The notes: a model not told the origin generated them from the letters alone. DNA of 64,000 nucleotides from Pseudomonadota bacterium (GCA_021826225.1 JAKBAV010000001.1:40064-104063); one strand, 5' to 3'; positions 36,667 to 47,959 are shown, numbered from the stretch's first letter. Translations and numbers: made by a program.

Positions 36667-37307
36667 ATTTCCGGCCCGAAGGTCCAACGCCGGAGGCGCT
36701 GGAGGCGGGACGGAAACTCTTCGCCGGCGCTTGCGAATTTTTCTACGCCGCGCAGACCCTGGAAGGCCTCCCGGAGCCGCGCGGCGCCGAGATCGCCTTT
36801 GCCGGGCGTTCCAATGTCGGCAAATCCTCGCTGTTGAACGCGCTTACCGGGCGCCGCGCGCTGGCGCGCGTCTCGCACCAGCCTGGCCGCACGCGGCAAC
36901 TCAACTTCTTCCAATGTGAGGCGGCCCCTCTGGTGTTGGTGGACATGCCCGGCTACGGCTATGCCGAGGCGCCGCAATCCATCAAGCGCGACTGGCAGGG
37001 GCTGATGCTGGATTATCTGCGCGGCCGGCCGAATCTGCGCCGCGTATTCCTGCTGCTCGATGCCAGGGTGGAGATTAAAACCTCCGACGAGACGGTGATG
37101 GAGCTGCTCGACCAGTCCGCTGTCACTTACCAGCTCGTCCTTACCAAGGCCGATGACGTGAAGCCCGCCGCCTTGCAGCGCAAATACGAGAGCGTTCTGG
37201 CTTTGACCGCCAAACACCCGGCGGCATTTCCCGAGGTGATCACGACCTCCAGCCAGAAGGGGACTGGCGTTGAGATGCTGCGCGCGACGATTTCCGGATT
37301 GATCTAG
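36612..37307 (+). CDS. engB: Ribosome biogenesis GTP-binding protein
   Basis: EIAFAGRSNVGKSSLLNALTGRRALARVSHQPGRTRQLNFF; VDMPGYGYA; LTKADDVK; overlaps yidC. Confidence 0.95.
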   Translation: MADHAPGDAEEDASGQGLNFRPEGPTPEALEAGRKLFAGACEFFYAAQTLEGLPEPRGAEIAFAGRSNVGKSSLLNALTGRRALARVSHQPGRTRQLNFFQCEAAPLVLVDMPGYGYAEAPQSIKRDWQGLMLDYLRGRPNLRRVFLLLDARVEIKTSDETVMELLDQSAVTYQLVLTKADDVKPAALQRKYESVLALTAKHPAAFPEVITTSSQKGTGVEMLRATISGLI

Positions 37308-37365
37308 GGCTGCCCCCGTGCCGGGGACGGTTCACTTCCCGGCACTTTCATGGCAATGACCGGCC

Positions 37366-38259
37366 ATGAGCACCGATACCCATAAATCCGCCGCGCATGA
37401 GGCGCATATCGTCGCCAAGGCGCTTCCGTTTCTGCGCCGCTATGCCGGGGCCACCATCGTGGTCAAATATGGCGGGCACGCCATGGGTGGTGCCCTGGCC
37501 AACGAGTTCGGCCGCGACATCGCCCTGCTGAAACAGGTCGGTATCAACCCCGTCATCGTGCATGGCGGTGGCCCGCAGATTAACGCTATGCTGAAACGGC
37601 TTGATATTAAAAGCAAATTTGTCGATGGCCTGCGCGTGACCGATGATGCCATGGTCGAGGTCGTGGAAATGGTCCTGGCCGGGTCTGTCAACAAGCAGGT
37701 GGCCGGGTTGATCAACAAGGCTGGCGCCTTAGCCGTTGGTATTTCAGGAAAAGATGGCGGGCTGATCCGCGCCCGCAAGCTCCGCCGCCTGGTGAAGGAC
37801 CCGGGTTCCAATATCGAGCATGTACTCGATCTTGGCCATGTCGGTGAGCCCGCCTTTATCGACACGCGGGTCATCCACGCCCTCACTGGCGCCGGGCTGA
37901 TCCCGGTTATCGCCCCGGTCGGGACTGGCGAGGAGGGTGAGACCTATAATATAAATGCCGATACTGCGGCCGGTGCCATAGCCGGCGCACTCAACGCCCA
38001 GCGCCTGCTGATGCTGACCGACGTGCCGGGCGTGCTGAATAAAAACAAGCAGCTCCTCCCGGATCTTTCCATGGCCCAGGTGCACGAGTTGATCGCCGAT
38101 GGCACCATATCTGGCGGCATGATCCCCAAAGTGGAAACCTGCATGGAGGCCGTGACGCTCGGCGTGCGTGGCGCCACCATTCTCGATGGCACCGTACCGC
38201 ATGCTTTGTTGCTGGAGCTGTTCACCGAAGGCGGCATCGGCACCATGATTCACAAGTAA
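37366..38259 (+). CDS. argB: Acetylglutamate kinase
   Basis: [54 protein letters not shown]. Confidence 0.96.
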   Translation: MSTDTHKSAAHEAHIVAKALPFLRRYAGATIVVKYGGHAMGGALANEFGRDIALLKQVGINPVIVHGGGPQINAMLKRLDIKSKFVDGLRVTDDAMVEVVEMVLAGSVNKQVAGLINKAGALAVGISGKDGGLIRARKLRRLVKDPGSNIEHVLDLGHVGEPAFIDTRVIHALTGAGLIPVIAPVGTGEEGETYNINADTAAGAIAGALNAQRLLMLTDVPGVLNKNKQLLPDLSMAQVHELIADGTISGGMIPKVETCMEAVTLGVRGATILDGTVPHALLLELFTEGGIGTMIHK

Positions 38260-38285
38260 CTGACTATCCAGCAATTGCGAGAACG

Positions 38286-38633
38286 ATGCCGATGGCCGAA
38301 GTGATAATCTATTTCAACCCCAAATGCGGCACGGCACGCAACACGCTGGCTCTCATCCGGGATGCCGGTATCGAGCCGCAAATCATTGATTATATGAAAA
38401 ACCCGCTGAGTCGTGGGCAGCTTGCGGCACTTGCCAAAAGAGCCGGCGGGGCGGCCGCGCTGCTGCGCGAGAAGGAGCCGCTGGCCGCCGAGATGGGATT
38501 GAAAGGTGCTGCCGAGGAGGTCATTCTCGATGCCATCGCGACGCATCCCATCCTGTTCAACCGCCCCGTGGTGGTGACGCCCAAGGGCGTCAAAGCCTGC
38601 CGTCCGGCGGAGCTGGTCAAAGAGCTGCTGTAG
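38286..38633 (+). CDS. arsC: Arsenate reductase (ArsC family)
   Basis: EVIIYFNPKCGTARNTLALIRDAGIEPQIIDYMKNPLSRGQL; HPILFNRPVVVTPKG. Confidence 0.9.
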   Translation: MPMAEVIIYFNPKCGTARNTLALIRDAGIEPQIIDYMKNPLSRGQLAALAKRAGGAAALLREKEPLAAEMGLKGAAEEVILDAIATHPILFNRPVVVTPKGVKACRPAELVKELL

Positions 38634-38648
38634 TCTTTCCGGCGCGGA

Positions 38649-38855
38649 TCACGCAGCCATGGCGCGGTGCAGCGCGGCGCTGGTCCAGGCAACCGGCACG
38701 GCGCGGGCGGGTTGAGGCATGTCCCATGCCTGCCCGATGGCGCCGGTTTGGCGAGCAGTGGTGAACAAGACCGCCACCTGCGCCGCGCAGACGAAAAACA
38801 AGCACAGGCAGCCGAACATCGAAGCCAGGCCGGTTATAAGCGTGATATCAGACAT
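38649..38855 (-). CDS. Small hypothetical membrane protein
   Basis: 68-aa ORF with one strong hydrophobic segment; no family recognised. Confidence 0.35.
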   Translation of the reverse strand: MSDITLITGLASMFGCLCLFFVCAAQVAVLFTTARQTGAIGQAWDMPQPARAVPVAWTSAALHRAMAA

Positions 38856-38889
38856 GTTTTGCTCCTTTCGGGGGCGTTTTCTGTGTGGA

Positions 38890-40005
38890 CTAGAACAGAC
38901 TCATCTGCACCGTGGCGGCCTGGGTGCGGGGGATGGTGAACTGGCTGAAATCGAGCATGCCGGCACCGCCCGTGAGGCCGAATTGCTTCACCGCGCGGTC
39001 GAAGCGCTTCTGCAGCATGTCCGCATAGGGGCCGGCGCCGCTCATGCGGCCGTGAAAATCCGGATCGTTGAGGCGCCCGCCGCGGCTTTGCCGGATCAGG
39101 CTGAGCACGTGGGAGGCACGCTCGGGCATATGCTTCTGCAGCCAGTCGGAAAACAGTGCGCCCAGCTCATGCGGCAGGCGGAGCAGCACGGTATGCGCGC
39201 TTTGCGCTCCGGCCTGGGCGGCTGATTCCAGGATGTTTTCCAGTTCGGCATCGTTCACGCCGGGGATCATCGGGGAGGCCATAACCCCAACCGGGATGCC
39301 GGCCTCTCGCAGTTCACGCATCGCAGCTAGGCGGCGGGCAGGGGAAGCAGCGCGGGGTTCCATGGCGCGCGCGAGAACGGGGTCGAGCGTGGTGATGGAA
39401 ATATGCACTTTCGCCAGGTTCTTAGCCGCCATACGGTGCAGGATATCGGCATCGCGCAGCACACCGGCGGATTTGGTGATGATGCCGACCGGGTTGCCGA
39501 AGCGCTCCAGCACCTCGAGCACGGCGCGGGTGATGGACAGGGTACGCTCGACCGGCTGATACGGGTCTGTATTGCTGCCGAGCACGATCACGTCGGGCTT
39601 GTAGCTGGATTTCGACAGCTCTTTTTCCAGTAGTTTCGCGGCTTCCGGCTTGAAGATGAGCTTGGTTTCGAAATCGAGCCCGGCGGAAAAGCCCAGATAG
39701 GCATGGCTGGGACGGGCGAAGCAATAGATGCAGCCATGCTCGCATCCCCGGTAAGGGTTCACGCTTTGTGCAAAAGAGATGTCCGGGCTATCATTACGGG
39801 TAATAATCGTGCGAGTCGCATCGCGGATCAGCGTGGTCTGCGGGGGGCGCGCCTTATCCTCGGGAAAATCCCAGCCATCATCAAAGGCTTCCAACCTTTC
39901 CGCCGCGAAGCGATGGGGTGGATTGGCGGCCGTGCCGCGCCCTTTAATGGCACCGGGGGGGACACCACTCTTGACTTTCAGCCGTGTTGAGATGTTCATG
40001 TTCAT
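38890..40005 (-). CDS. PA0069/Rv2578c-like radical SAM protein (SplB-related)
   Basis: SVNPYRGCEHGCIYCFARPSHAYLGFSAGLDFETKLIFKPEAA (CxxxCxxC); GSNTDPYQPVERTL. Confidence 0.92.
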   Translation of the reverse strand: MNMNISTRLKVKSGVPPGAIKGRGTAANPPHRFAAERLEAFDDGWDFPEDKARPPQTTLIRDATRTIITRNDSPDISFAQSVNPYRGCEHGCIYCFARPSHAYLGFSAGLDFETKLIFKPEAAKLLEKELSKSSYKPDVIVLGSNTDPYQPVERTLSITRAVLEVLERFGNPVGIITKSAGVLRDADILHRMAAKNLAKVHISITTLDPVLARAMEPRAASPARRLAAMRELREAGIPVGVMASPMIPGVNDAELENILESAAQAGAQSAHTVLLRLPHELGALFSDWLQKHMPERASHVLSLIRQSRGGRLNDPDFHGRMSGAGPYADMLQKRFDRAVKQFGLTGGAGMLDFSQFTIPRTQAATVQMSLF

Positions 40006-40051
40006 GTTCCGTTCTGACCTTGATTAAGGTCATTCCGGGTTCTTATGTCAA

Positions 40052-40066
40052 GAACAAAATAAGAAC
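40052..40066 (-). promoter_or_regulatory. Candidate LexA/SOS box (GTTC-N7-GTTC on minus strand)
   Basis: Plus strand GAAC-AAAATAA-GAAC, 47 bp upstream of the radical SAM start codon. Confidence 0.6.
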
Positions 40067-40121
40067 AAATAAAACTTTCTGGTGGCTTTTGGCGGCCGCA
40101 CGGTTTTTATTTTGCGTGGCT

Positions 40122-40667
40122 TTATTTAAGGTGTTCGTTCAACCGCGGCATCAGCTCGACGAGGTTGCACGGCTTATGCCGCGAATCGAGCTGGAATTTG
40201 AGAATTTCGTCCCAGCCATCTTTCACTGCACCAGTCGAGCCCGGCAGCGCGAACAGGTACGTGCCGCCGGCCACGCCGCCCAGCGCGCGGGACTGCATGG
40301 TTGAGGTGCCGATCTTGTTGTAGGAGATAGCGCGGAACAGCTCCCCGAACCCCTCGATTTCCTTATCGATCACGCGCTTGAAGGCTTCCGGGGTGACATC
40401 CCGGCCGGTGACGCCGGTGCCGCCGGTGGTGATGATCACGTCGATATCATGAGCCGAAATCCAGGCATCCAGATGCGCCACGATGTCGCTGACCTCATCG
40501 AGCAGGACGGCGCGGGCGACCAGAACATGCCCCGCTTCGGTAACGCGGGCGGCCAGCGTGTCGCCTGATATGTCATCGGCAAGCTGGCGGGTGTCGGAGA
40601 TTGTGGCGATGGCAATGCGGACAGGGATGAAGCGGACGGATTCGTCGATCTGATCGGTGCTGGACAT
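40122..40667 (-). CDS. moaB: Molybdenum cofactor biosynthesis protein B
   Basis: VDVIITTGGTGVTGRDVTPEAFKRVIDKEIEGFGELFRAISYNKIGTSTMQSRALGG. Confidence 0.95.
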   Translation of the reverse strand: MSSTDQIDESVRFIPVRIAIATISDTRQLADDISGDTLAARVTEAGHVLVARAVLLDEVSDIVAHLDAWISAHDIDVIITTGGTGVTGRDVTPEAFKRVIDKEIEGFGELFRAISYNKIGTSTMQSRALGGVAGGTYLFALPGSTGAVKDGWDEILKFQLDSRHKPCNLVELMPRLNEHLK

Positions 40668-40676
40668 CCGCCCTAC

Positions 40677-42347
40677 TTAATTCGCGCTGGCGACAGTATC
40701 AATGGTGCCCAGCGTGGGGAAATTGCCTTGCGCCAACTGGTCGAGGCTGGCGGGCTGCATGCCGATCTCCTCAGAATAGAGCCAGCTATCGGCCATCACC
40801 TGGCGGACGAACCGGCGCGTTTCGGCATTGGGAATGGTCTCAATGAAGAGCAGGGGGTCGGAACTGTCCTGTAGCTGCGCGATCCAGCCGGCAGCGGCGT
40901 TGGGGCCGGCATTATAACTGGCGAGCACGGCGAGCAGATTGTTGTCGATGCCCGGTTGCCGGGCGAGGTAGGTGAGATAGGCCTGACCGTAAGCGAGATT
41001 GGCCGAAGGGTCGGAAAGCGGGCCCGAGATGCCGGCATGGCGGTGCATCACCTCTGCCGTGCTCGGCATCAGCTGCATCAGCCCGCGCGCGCCGCAGCGC
41101 GACACCGCATTGGCGTTGAAACCCGATTCGGTGCGGGCCAGCGCATAGATGAGGGCGGGATCGACGGTGAAGCCGCCGGTGGGGTGCATGGCGGGCAAAG
41201 GCAGCCGCGCCCCGGCAATCTCGTCGACCGGCGAGGGCAGGGTGTTGGCCAGAGCGATGGCGACATCGGCGAGGCCCGCCTGGGCGGCGACGGCCAGCAC
41301 GGCATGAGCAAGGTCGGGGCTGGCCTGCATCTGCGGCCACAGGGCGCGCAGATTATCGGCGGCATCGCCGGTCAGGCCGATCTGCATCTGCTCGAAGGCG
41401 AGATGGCCCTGCGGCGTGGCGTCGACGGCGGTGATATCGGCTTCCGTCAGCGGCCCGGCGAGGCCGCTATCGCCAAAGCCCTGGCCGAGCAGGCGCCCAG
41501 CCAGCATGCCGTAGAACGTCTCCGGCTGGGCAGCGGCCTGTTGCAGCCATTGCAGATATTGCGTGGGCTGCTGCGAGCGCAGGGCGGCGCGGGCAGTCCA
41601 GAACTGGCTGGCGGCGCGGTCATCAGCGGAAATACCGGCAAGCTTGGTGGAAAAGGCGAAATCCTGGCCGGCCGTGACGATATCGCCTTGCTCCCAGGCG
41701 GCGAGGCCGGCTGCGAACTGACGGTGCCAGGCGGCGCCGTCAGGCGCGGAGACGGGATGGGCGGCGGCGCTGGGCACCAGGGTCTGTTCAGGCAGCAATG
41801 CCACATGCGGGGCGGGCGGAAGCTCATCGCGGGCCAGCTTGTGCTGCATCAGCTGATAGATCGCCGGGGCTTCGGGCTCGGCGGCATAATGCGCCCACCA
41901 GGCGGTCAGCTCGGCTGGCTTCGTGATGTAACTGGGGCTCAGATAAAGCCTCGCCAGGATAGCACCCATGGCGGAAGGGTCGCTCAAACGCGTGGCCATG
42001 CTGGCGGCCTGGGTATACGCGCCCTGAGCCTGCAGTTCCATTATGCGCTGGTAGATGGCGACATCAGACGGCGAGAGCGGCTGCGGCAGCATGATTTCGA
42101 CATTGCCGGCCGGTGCGTTGCGCGGCACGGCATAGGCCACACTATCCCCGTTCAAGGCGCTAAGCGGCGCTGTTGGGGGGGTAGCCGTTCCCTGCCCTTG
42201 TCCCAGATCCGGGGACTTCGCGAATGCGCTGGTGGGAACCACCAGGGCGCAAGCGAAAATGGACATCGTGGCGATCATGGTGGTGATCATTGCCGTACGA
42301 TTCACATTCAGGCGGGAGAGCGTTTGAGAGGCTCCTCGCATGGGCAA
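40677..42347 (-). CDS. Soluble lytic transglycosylase
   Basis: IYALARTESGFNANAVSRCGARGLMQLMPSTAEVM..NLAYGQAYLTYLAR..NLLAVLASYNAGP; signal-like N-terminus. Confidence 0.92.
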   Translation of the reverse strand: MPMRGASQTLSRLNVNRTAMITTMIATMSIFACALVVPTSAFAKSPDLGQGQGTATPPTAPLSALNGDSVAYAVPRNAPAGNVEIMLPQPLSPSDVAIYQRIMELQAQGAYTQAASMATRLSDPSAMGAILARLYLSPSYITKPAELTAWWAHYAAEPEAPAIYQLMQHKLARDELPPAPHVALLPEQTLVPSAAAHPVSAPDGAAWHRQFAAGLAAWEQGDIVTAGQDFAFSTKLAGISADDRAASQFWTARAALRSQQPTQYLQWLQQAAAQPETFYGMLAGRLLGQGFGDSGLAGPLTEADITAVDATPQGHLAFEQMQIGLTGDAADNLRALWPQMQASPDLAHAVLAVAAQAGLADVAIALANTLPSPVDEIAGARLPLPAMHPTGGFTVDPALIYALARTESGFNANAVSRCGARGLMQLMPSTAEVMHRHAGISGPLSDPSANLAYGQAYLTYLARQPGIDNNLLAVLASYNAGPNAAAGWIAQLQDSSDPLLFIETIPNAETRRFVRQVMADSWLYSEEIGMQPASLDQLAQGNFPTLGTIDTVASAN

Positions 42348-42448
42348 ACCCGTACAACAGCATCTGGGTGAGATGCAAGAGCTGTGGGTGAGATGATTCT
42401 CTCTTATTGAGACGATTTGAGCCTATTCAGGGTGTTAAGGCCCGGTTC

Positions 42449-43246
42449 TCATATCACGTTTTCGTGATAATCGCCGGACTCAAGCCATTCCCGCAGCAGC
42501 AGAAGGTCCTGCCAAGACTCTGGCTTTGCTGTGGGGGTGCGCAATAAATACGCGGGGTGGTAGCTCGGCAGGCAGAATAATGGCGAGTCGAGATCCTGGA
42601 TCGTGGCCGGGCGCCAGGCGCCGCGCAGCCGCCTTATGCCCTGGTTTCCAGCCTCCGGGAGCAGCGCCCTGGTGGCGATGGCGCCAAGCGTGACCAGCCG
42701 TTGTGGGCGGATGAGAGCGATATGGCGGTGCAGGAAGGGCAGGCAGAGGGCGATTTCTGACTCGGACGGGGCGCGGTTGCCCGGCGGACGCCAGGGTACG
42801 GTATTGATGATGCGAACCCGGCGCCGGTCCAGCCCGATACTGCCCAGCATGCGGTCGAGCAACTGCCCGGCGGCGCCGATAAAGGGCCGGCCGGCGCGGT
42901 CCTCCTCCGCCCCCGGAGCCTCGCCGATAATGACGAGCCGGGCATCCTCGGGACCTTCGGCGAAGACGAGCTGTGTCGCGGTGTCGCGCAGGGCGCAGCC
43001 GGTAAAGCCGTCCAGCGCGGCTTTCAGTTCGTCCAGGCTGTGGCAGGCGGCGGCGGCGCGCGCGGCTTCTGCTGGGCCGCCGGGGAGTGCGGCTGGTCTC
43101 GGCGACGGGCGGGCAGGTGGCGTTGCGGGGGAGAGGGTTGCCGGGGGAATGGCGGGTGTGGCGCCACGACGGTCCTGTGGCGCGTCGAGCAGCGCCTCGT
43201 CGGCCCCCCATTCATATTGTAGGCGCAAAGCCGCCAAAACATCCAT
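42449..43246 (-). CDS. Uracil-DNA glycosylase, family 4/5-like
   Basis: VIIGEAPGAEEDRAGRPFIGAAGQLLDRML; INTVPWRPPGNRAPSESEI; LPSYHPAYLLR; start MDVLAAL at 43246. Confidence 0.9.
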   Translation of the reverse strand: MDVLAALRLQYEWGADEALLDAPQDRRGATPAIPPATLSPATPPARPSPRPAALPGGPAEAARAAAACHSLDELKAALDGFTGCALRDTATQLVFAEGPEDARLVIIGEAPGAEEDRAGRPFIGAAGQLLDRMLGSIGLDRRRVRIINTVPWRPPGNRAPSESEIALCLPFLHRHIALIRPQRLVTLGAIATRALLPEAGNQGIRRLRGAWRPATIQDLDSPLFCLPSYHPAYLLRTPTAKPESWQDLLLLREWLESGDYHENVI

Positions 43247-43418
43247 GCCGTCTCTATAACGCCTCCTCTGGCCGGACCAAAATCGGCCAATGCCGGAGGC
43301 CGTTGAGACTTCCGCGAAAGGCAACGCAGCGGCGCGGCGCCGCGCCCAGTACCGGCTGGTATTCCCCCCAGGCAAGATATTGAATAAAGCAGGGTGGCAA
43401 TTCAGAAGGGAGCCTTGA

Positions 43419-45068
43419 ATGTCAGAGGAACTGTCGCCGCGCGAGACGCCGCGCGAAGCCATGGAATTCGATGTGCTGGTGATCGGCGCCGGGCCTGCCG
43501 GGCTGTCGGCCGCCATCAAGCTCAAACAGGTCAACCCGGACCTTTCTGTCTGCGTCGTGGAAAAAGGCTCCGAGGTCGGCGCCCACACGCTGTCGGGCGC
43601 GGTGATCGAGACGCGGGCGCTGAAAGAGCTGTTCCCCGAGATCGATGTCGGGATGATCCCGCTCGCCACGCCGGTGACCGAGGACAAATTCATGTTCCTC
43701 ACGGAAACCAGGGCCTTCACCTCGCCGATCTGCCCGCCGACGATGAATAATCACGGCAACTACATCGTCTCGCTTGGCAATGTAGTGCGCTGGCTCGGCC
43801 AGCAGGCCGAGGAGCTGGGGGTGGAAATCTATCCCGGATTCGCCGCCGCGGAACTACTGATCGAGGAGGGGCGCGTGGTCGGCGTTGCCACCGGCGATAT
43901 GGGTATCGGCAAGGATGGCGAGCCCACGGATAATTACCAGCGCGGCATGGAATTGCGTGCCACTTATACAGTGTTCGCGGAAGGCTGCCGCGGCTCGCTC
44001 TCGAAACAACTCGAAAAACAGTATGACTTGCGCAAGGACGTCGATCCGCAAACCTACGCCATCGGCATTAAGGAATTATGGGAGGTCAGGCCAGAACAGT
44101 TCAAAAAGGGGTTGGCGGTGCATAGCATCGGGTGGCCGCTGAAGAGCGACACCTATGGGGGCGCGGCGATCTATCATTTCGGTGAGAATCTGGTCGCCTT
44201 TATATTCGCAGTCGGGCTTGATTACACCAATCCCTATCTGTCTCCTTTCCAGGAGATGCAGCGCTACAAGACGCATCCGGCCATCGCGCCGATGTTCGAG
44301 GGGGGGAAGCGGATATCCTACGGCGCCCGCGCACTGAACGAGGGGGGCTACCAATCCCTGCCGAAACTGACCTTCCCGGGCGGCGTGCTTATCGGTTGCG
44401 CGGCCGGAACGCTCAACGTGGCGAAAATTAAAGGTACGCATACCGCGATGAAATCCGCCATGGTCGCGGCCGAGGCCATTGCCGAGGCGTTGGCCGGCGA
44501 GAAGCCCGCCGAGGTGACCGCCTATTCCGAAAAGCTTAAAGCCAGCTGGGTCTATCCGGAGCTGCATGAAGTCCGCAACGTCCGTCCGGGCTTCGCCAAA
44601 TGGGGTTTCTGGGGTGGGTCAATAAATGCCGGTATCGAAATGATACTGCGCGGCAAGACGCCCTGGACGCTACACAACCACCATGCCGATAATGCCATGC
44701 TCAAGAAGGCCAAGGACTCTACCGCCATCACTTATCCCAAGCCCGATGGCAAACTCACCTTCGATCGCCTTTCCTCGGTCTTCCTCTCCAACACCAACCA
44801 TGAGGACAACCAGCCGCCGCACCTCACGCTCCTCAACCCGGCCGTGGCGATCAACGTGAACTATAACGAATATGCCAGCCCCGAGACGCGCTATTGTCCG
44901 GCCGGAGTGTACGAAATTGTCGGCGAGGAGGCCGGTACGCCGCGCCTGCAGATCAACGCGCAGAACTGCGTCCATTGCAAAACCTGCGACATCAAGGACC
45001 CTACCCAGAACATCAACTGGGTGGTGCCGGAAGGCGCGGGCGGCCCGAACTATCCGGGTGGCATGTGA
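43419..45068 (+). CDS. Electron transfer flavoprotein-ubiquinone oxidoreductase
   Basis: [21 protein letters not shown]-terminal [38 protein letters not shown]. Confidence 0.96.
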   Translation: MSEELSPRETPREAMEFDVLVIGAGPAGLSAAIKLKQVNPDLSVCVVEKGSEVGAHTLSGAVIETRALKELFPEIDVGMIPLATPVTEDKFMFLTETRAFTSPICPPTMNNHGNYIVSLGNVVRWLGQQAEELGVEIYPGFAAAELLIEEGRVVGVATGDMGIGKDGEPTDNYQRGMELRATYTVFAEGCRGSLSKQLEKQYDLRKDVDPQTYAIGIKELWEVRPEQFKKGLAVHSIGWPLKSDTYGGAAIYHFGENLVAFIFAVGLDYTNPYLSPFQEMQRYKTHPAIAPMFEGGKRISYGARALNEGGYQSLPKLTFPGGVLIGCAAGTLNVAKIKGTHTAMKSAMVAAEAIAEALAGEKPAEVTAYSEKLKASWVYPELHEVRNVRPGFAKWGFWGGSINAGIEMILRGKTPWTLHNHHADNAMLKKAKDSTAITYPKPDGKLTFDRLSSVFLSNTNHEDNQPPHLTLLNPAVAINVNYNEYASPETRYCPAGVYEIVGEEAGTPRLQINAQNCVHCKTCDIKDPTQNINWVVPEGAGGPNYPGGM

Positions 45069-45829
45069 CCATACGCATCGGCATAGCCGGGATTACCGGC
45101 CGTATGGGGATTTACCTGGCCGAGGAGGCCGCCGCCGCGGCCACCCTGGCCGGGGGTACCAGCCGGTCGCGCCCTGCAATGGCGGGCCACGCGCCGCATT
45201 TCGCCGATATCACGGCCCTGGCTCGCGAATCGGATGTGGTGATCGACTTTACCCATGCCAGCACTGTTACCGCCCATGCCGAGGCCCTGGCGGCGACGGA
45301 AACCCCATGGGTGCTAGGCACCACCGGCTATGGCGCCGAGGAAGAGGCCGCCATCGCGGCGGCGGCGAAAATCATCCCCATCATTTCCTCGCCGAATTTC
45401 TGCACCGGGATCAACCTGCTGCTGCTGCTGGCGGAAAAGCTCGGCGCGGCGCTGGATGGTACGCAATACGATGCCGAGATATTGGAAATGCACCATCGCC
45501 AGAAACTTGATGCTCCCTCGGGCACGGCTTTGGCGTTGGGCCGCGCCGTGGCCGCCGGGCGGGGGGTCGCACTTGCGGATGTGATCGTCTCGGGCCGTGA
45601 TGGCCATACCGAACCGCGCCGCGACGGCGATATCGGTTTCGCCGCCTTGCGCGGCGGGCAGATCGTCGGTGAGCATGAGGTGCGCTTCACGGCGGGGGAC
45701 GAGCAGATCATCATCGCGCACCGCGCCTTTGACCGCCGGGTGTTCGCCTCCGGTGCCGTGCGCGCGGCACTCTGGCTGCATCCGCAGCCCGCCGGGCTTT
45801 ATACCATGCGGGATTTTCTTCACCTGTAA
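45065..45829 (+). CDS. dapB: 4-hydroxy-tetrahydrodipicolinate reductase
   Basis: GTG start at 45065; [47 protein letters not shown]. Confidence 0.94.
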   Translation: MTIRIGIAGITGRMGIYLAEEAAAAATLAGGTSRSRPAMAGHAPHFADITALARESDVVIDFTHASTVTAHAEALAATETPWVLGTTGYGAEEEAAIAAAAKIIPIISSPNFCTGINLLLLLAEKLGAALDGTQYDAEILEMHHRQKLDAPSGTALALGRAVAAGRGVALADVIVSGRDGHTEPRRDGDIGFAALRGGQIVGEHEVRFTAGDEQIIIAHRAFDRRVFASGAVRAALWLHPQPAGLYTMRDFLHL

Positions 45830-45919
45830 TTTCACCTTTAATTCCCTGGGTTTTTCCAGGCTATTGACCGGCGCCCAAGGATACGCCATCCGGGCCGCCG
45901 GAACTTTTGGGGTTTTGCC

Positions 45920-47107
45920 ATGCGCGATCGCGGAGAATTTCTGTTCACGTCGGAATCGGTCTCGGAGGGACATCCGGACAAGGTGGCCGACCGTATCTCG
46001 GATACGGTCGTCGATGCCTATCTGGCCGCCGACCCGTATGCGCGCGTCGCCTGTGAAACCCTGGTGACGACCAACCGCATCATCCTGGCCGGTGAGGTCC
46101 GTGGTCCGGAGACCATAACGGCCGAATATCTCGCGCATCTCGCGCGCCTGGCGGTGCATGATATCGGCTACGACCAGGAGGGTTTCTCCTGGCGCAATGC
46201 CGAGGTTTCGGTGCATCTGCACGCGCAATCGGCGCATATCGCGGTGGGCGTGGATGCAGCCGGCAACAAGGACGAAGGTGCCGGCGACCAGGGCATCATG
46301 TTCGGCTATGCCTGTACCGAGACCGAGGCGCTGATGCCGGCGCCGATTTATTACGCGCACCTGATCCTGCGCCGCATTTCCGAACTGCGGCGCGCCGGCA
46401 ATGAAATGGTGAAGGGCCTGCTGCCGGATGCCAAAAGCCAGGTGACGCTGAAATATGTCGACGGCAAGCCGGTAGGGGCGACCTCCGTGGTCGTGTCCAT
46501 CCAGCACATGGCCGGAATGACACCGATGATGGTGAAGACGCTGCTGCGCCCGATCGTCAAAGCTGCTCTGCCGGAGGGCTGGATGCCGCCGGATGATGAA
46601 TTCTACGTCAATCCGACCGGAATTTTTGAAATCGGCGGGCCGGATGGCGATTGCGGGCTTACCGGCCGCAAGATCATCGTGGACACCTACGGCGGCGCCG
46701 CCCCGCATGGCGGCGGCGCCTTCTCCGGCAAAGATCCGACCAAGGTGGATCGCTCAGCCGCTTATGTGTGCCGCTACCTCGCCAAGAACGTGGTCGCCGC
46801 CGGACTGGCCGAGCGCTGCACCTTGCAGCTCTCTTATGCCATCGGCGTGTCGCAGCCGCTCTCGCTCTATGTAGATCTGCACGGGACCGGCCGGGATGTC
46901 GAGGAAGGCAAGCTGGAGCGTACCCTGCGCGAGCTGGTCAATCTCACGCCGCGCGGGATTCGTGAGCATCTTCAGCTCAACCGGCCTATTTATGTGCCAA
47001 CCTCGGCCTTCGGCCATTTCGGGCGGACACCGGATGCCGAGCATGGCACGTTCACCTGGGAAAAAACCGATCTGGTGCCGTCGCTGAAGAGCGCGTTCAG
47101 CAGGTAG
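45920..47107 (+). CDS. metK: S-adenosylmethionine synthetase
   Basis: [51 protein letters not shown]. Confidence 0.98.
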   Translation: MRDRGEFLFTSESVSEGHPDKVADRISDTVVDAYLAADPYARVACETLVTTNRIILAGEVRGPETITAEYLAHLARLAVHDIGYDQEGFSWRNAEVSVHLHAQSAHIAVGVDAAGNKDEGAGDQGIMFGYACTETEALMPAPIYYAHLILRRISELRRAGNEMVKGLLPDAKSQVTLKYVDGKPVGATSVVVSIQHMAGMTPMMVKTLLRPIVKAALPEGWMPPDDEFYVNPTGIFEIGGPDGDCGLTGRKIIVDTYGGAAPHGGGAFSGKDPTKVDRSAAYVCRYLAKNVVAAGLAERCTLQLSYAIGVSQPLSLYVDLHGTGRDVEEGKLERTLRELVNLTPRGIREHLQLNRPIYVPTSAFGHFGRTPDAEHGTFTWEKTDLVPSLKSAFSR

Positions 47108-47189
47108 AAAAAGCGGTTTAGTCTTGTTGTAACCGGGGCATGGGGTGCGGCTGGGCTGCTGCCCATGCCCTTTAAGTTTGAGGCCTTGC

Positions 47190-47858
47190 ATGAGTGTCAA
47201 GCCGCCGCCGGACCGGCTTTATGGCCGCCAGAAGGGCAAAGCCCTGCGGCCGCGGCAGGAATTTCTGCTCGCGGAATTTCTGCCGCTTGTGTCATGGCCG
47301 GCGCAGAAATTCGGCATCACGCCGCGTGAAATCTGGCTCGAGGTTGGCTTCGGCGGCGGCGAACATGCGTATCAATTGGCGGCGGAGAACCCGGATGTGG
47401 GCTATATCGCCGCGGAAGTATTCGAGACGGGCATATGCTCGCTGCTCTCGCGCATCGCCCCGGACCATTTTGAAACCCCCGAGCCGCCAGCTAATCTGCG
47501 GCTGTTCACCGATGATGCGCGGCCCTTGCTGCGCGCGATGGGCGATGCGACGCTCTCGAAGCTCTTCCTGATGTTCCCCGATCCCTGGCCCAAGGCACGC
47601 CACGCCAAGCGCCGCTTCGTGCACCCGGAACTGGTGGCCGAGGTGGCGCGGGCGCTACGGCCCGGCGGGGAGTGGCGCATTGCCTCGGATGATCCAACTT
47701 ATCAGGCCTGGACCGATGAGGTACTGGCGGGACAGCGGGTTTTTGCCGTAACGCGCGTAACGGAGCGGCCCGCAGGATGGCCACCCACGCGCTATGAGGC
47801 CAAGGCTATCCTGGCCGGGCGGCAACCGGTATACTGGTCACTCATCCGCAAAGCTTGA
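47190..47858 (+). CDS. trmB: tRNA (guanine-N7-)-methyltransferase
   Basis: IWLEVGFGGGEHAYQLAAENPDVGYIAAEVF; MFPDPWPKARHAKRRFVHPELV. Confidence 0.95.
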   Translation: MSVKPPPDRLYGRQKGKALRPRQEFLLAEFLPLVSWPAQKFGITPREIWLEVGFGGGEHAYQLAAENPDVGYIAAEVFETGICSLLSRIAPDHFETPEPPANLRLFTDDARPLLRAMGDATLSKLFLMFPDPWPKARHAKRRFVHPELVAEVARALRPGGEWRIASDDPTYQAWTDEVLAGQRVFAVTRVTERPAGWPPTRYEAKAILAGRQPVYWSLIRKA

Positions 47859-47959
47859 CTGTGTATATGATTGTAGTTACATCAAAACGACTTCGCGTGC
47901 TGATGGAATGGCTCAAGGTTAATCGGCTATTTACGGAAAAAAAGAACAAAATCTCAGTC

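Noticed and set aside
39991-40014. Tandem GTTCAT repeats
   Set aside because: Largely explained by the MNMN N-terminal codons of the radical SAM protein on the minus strand; only weakly considered as an extra LexA half-site.
45830-45919. metK leader with a small CCTGG..CCAGG hairpin, considered as a SAM riboswitch
   Set aside because: Could not match it to the conserved cores of known SAM riboswitch classes by eye; a covariance-model search would be needed.
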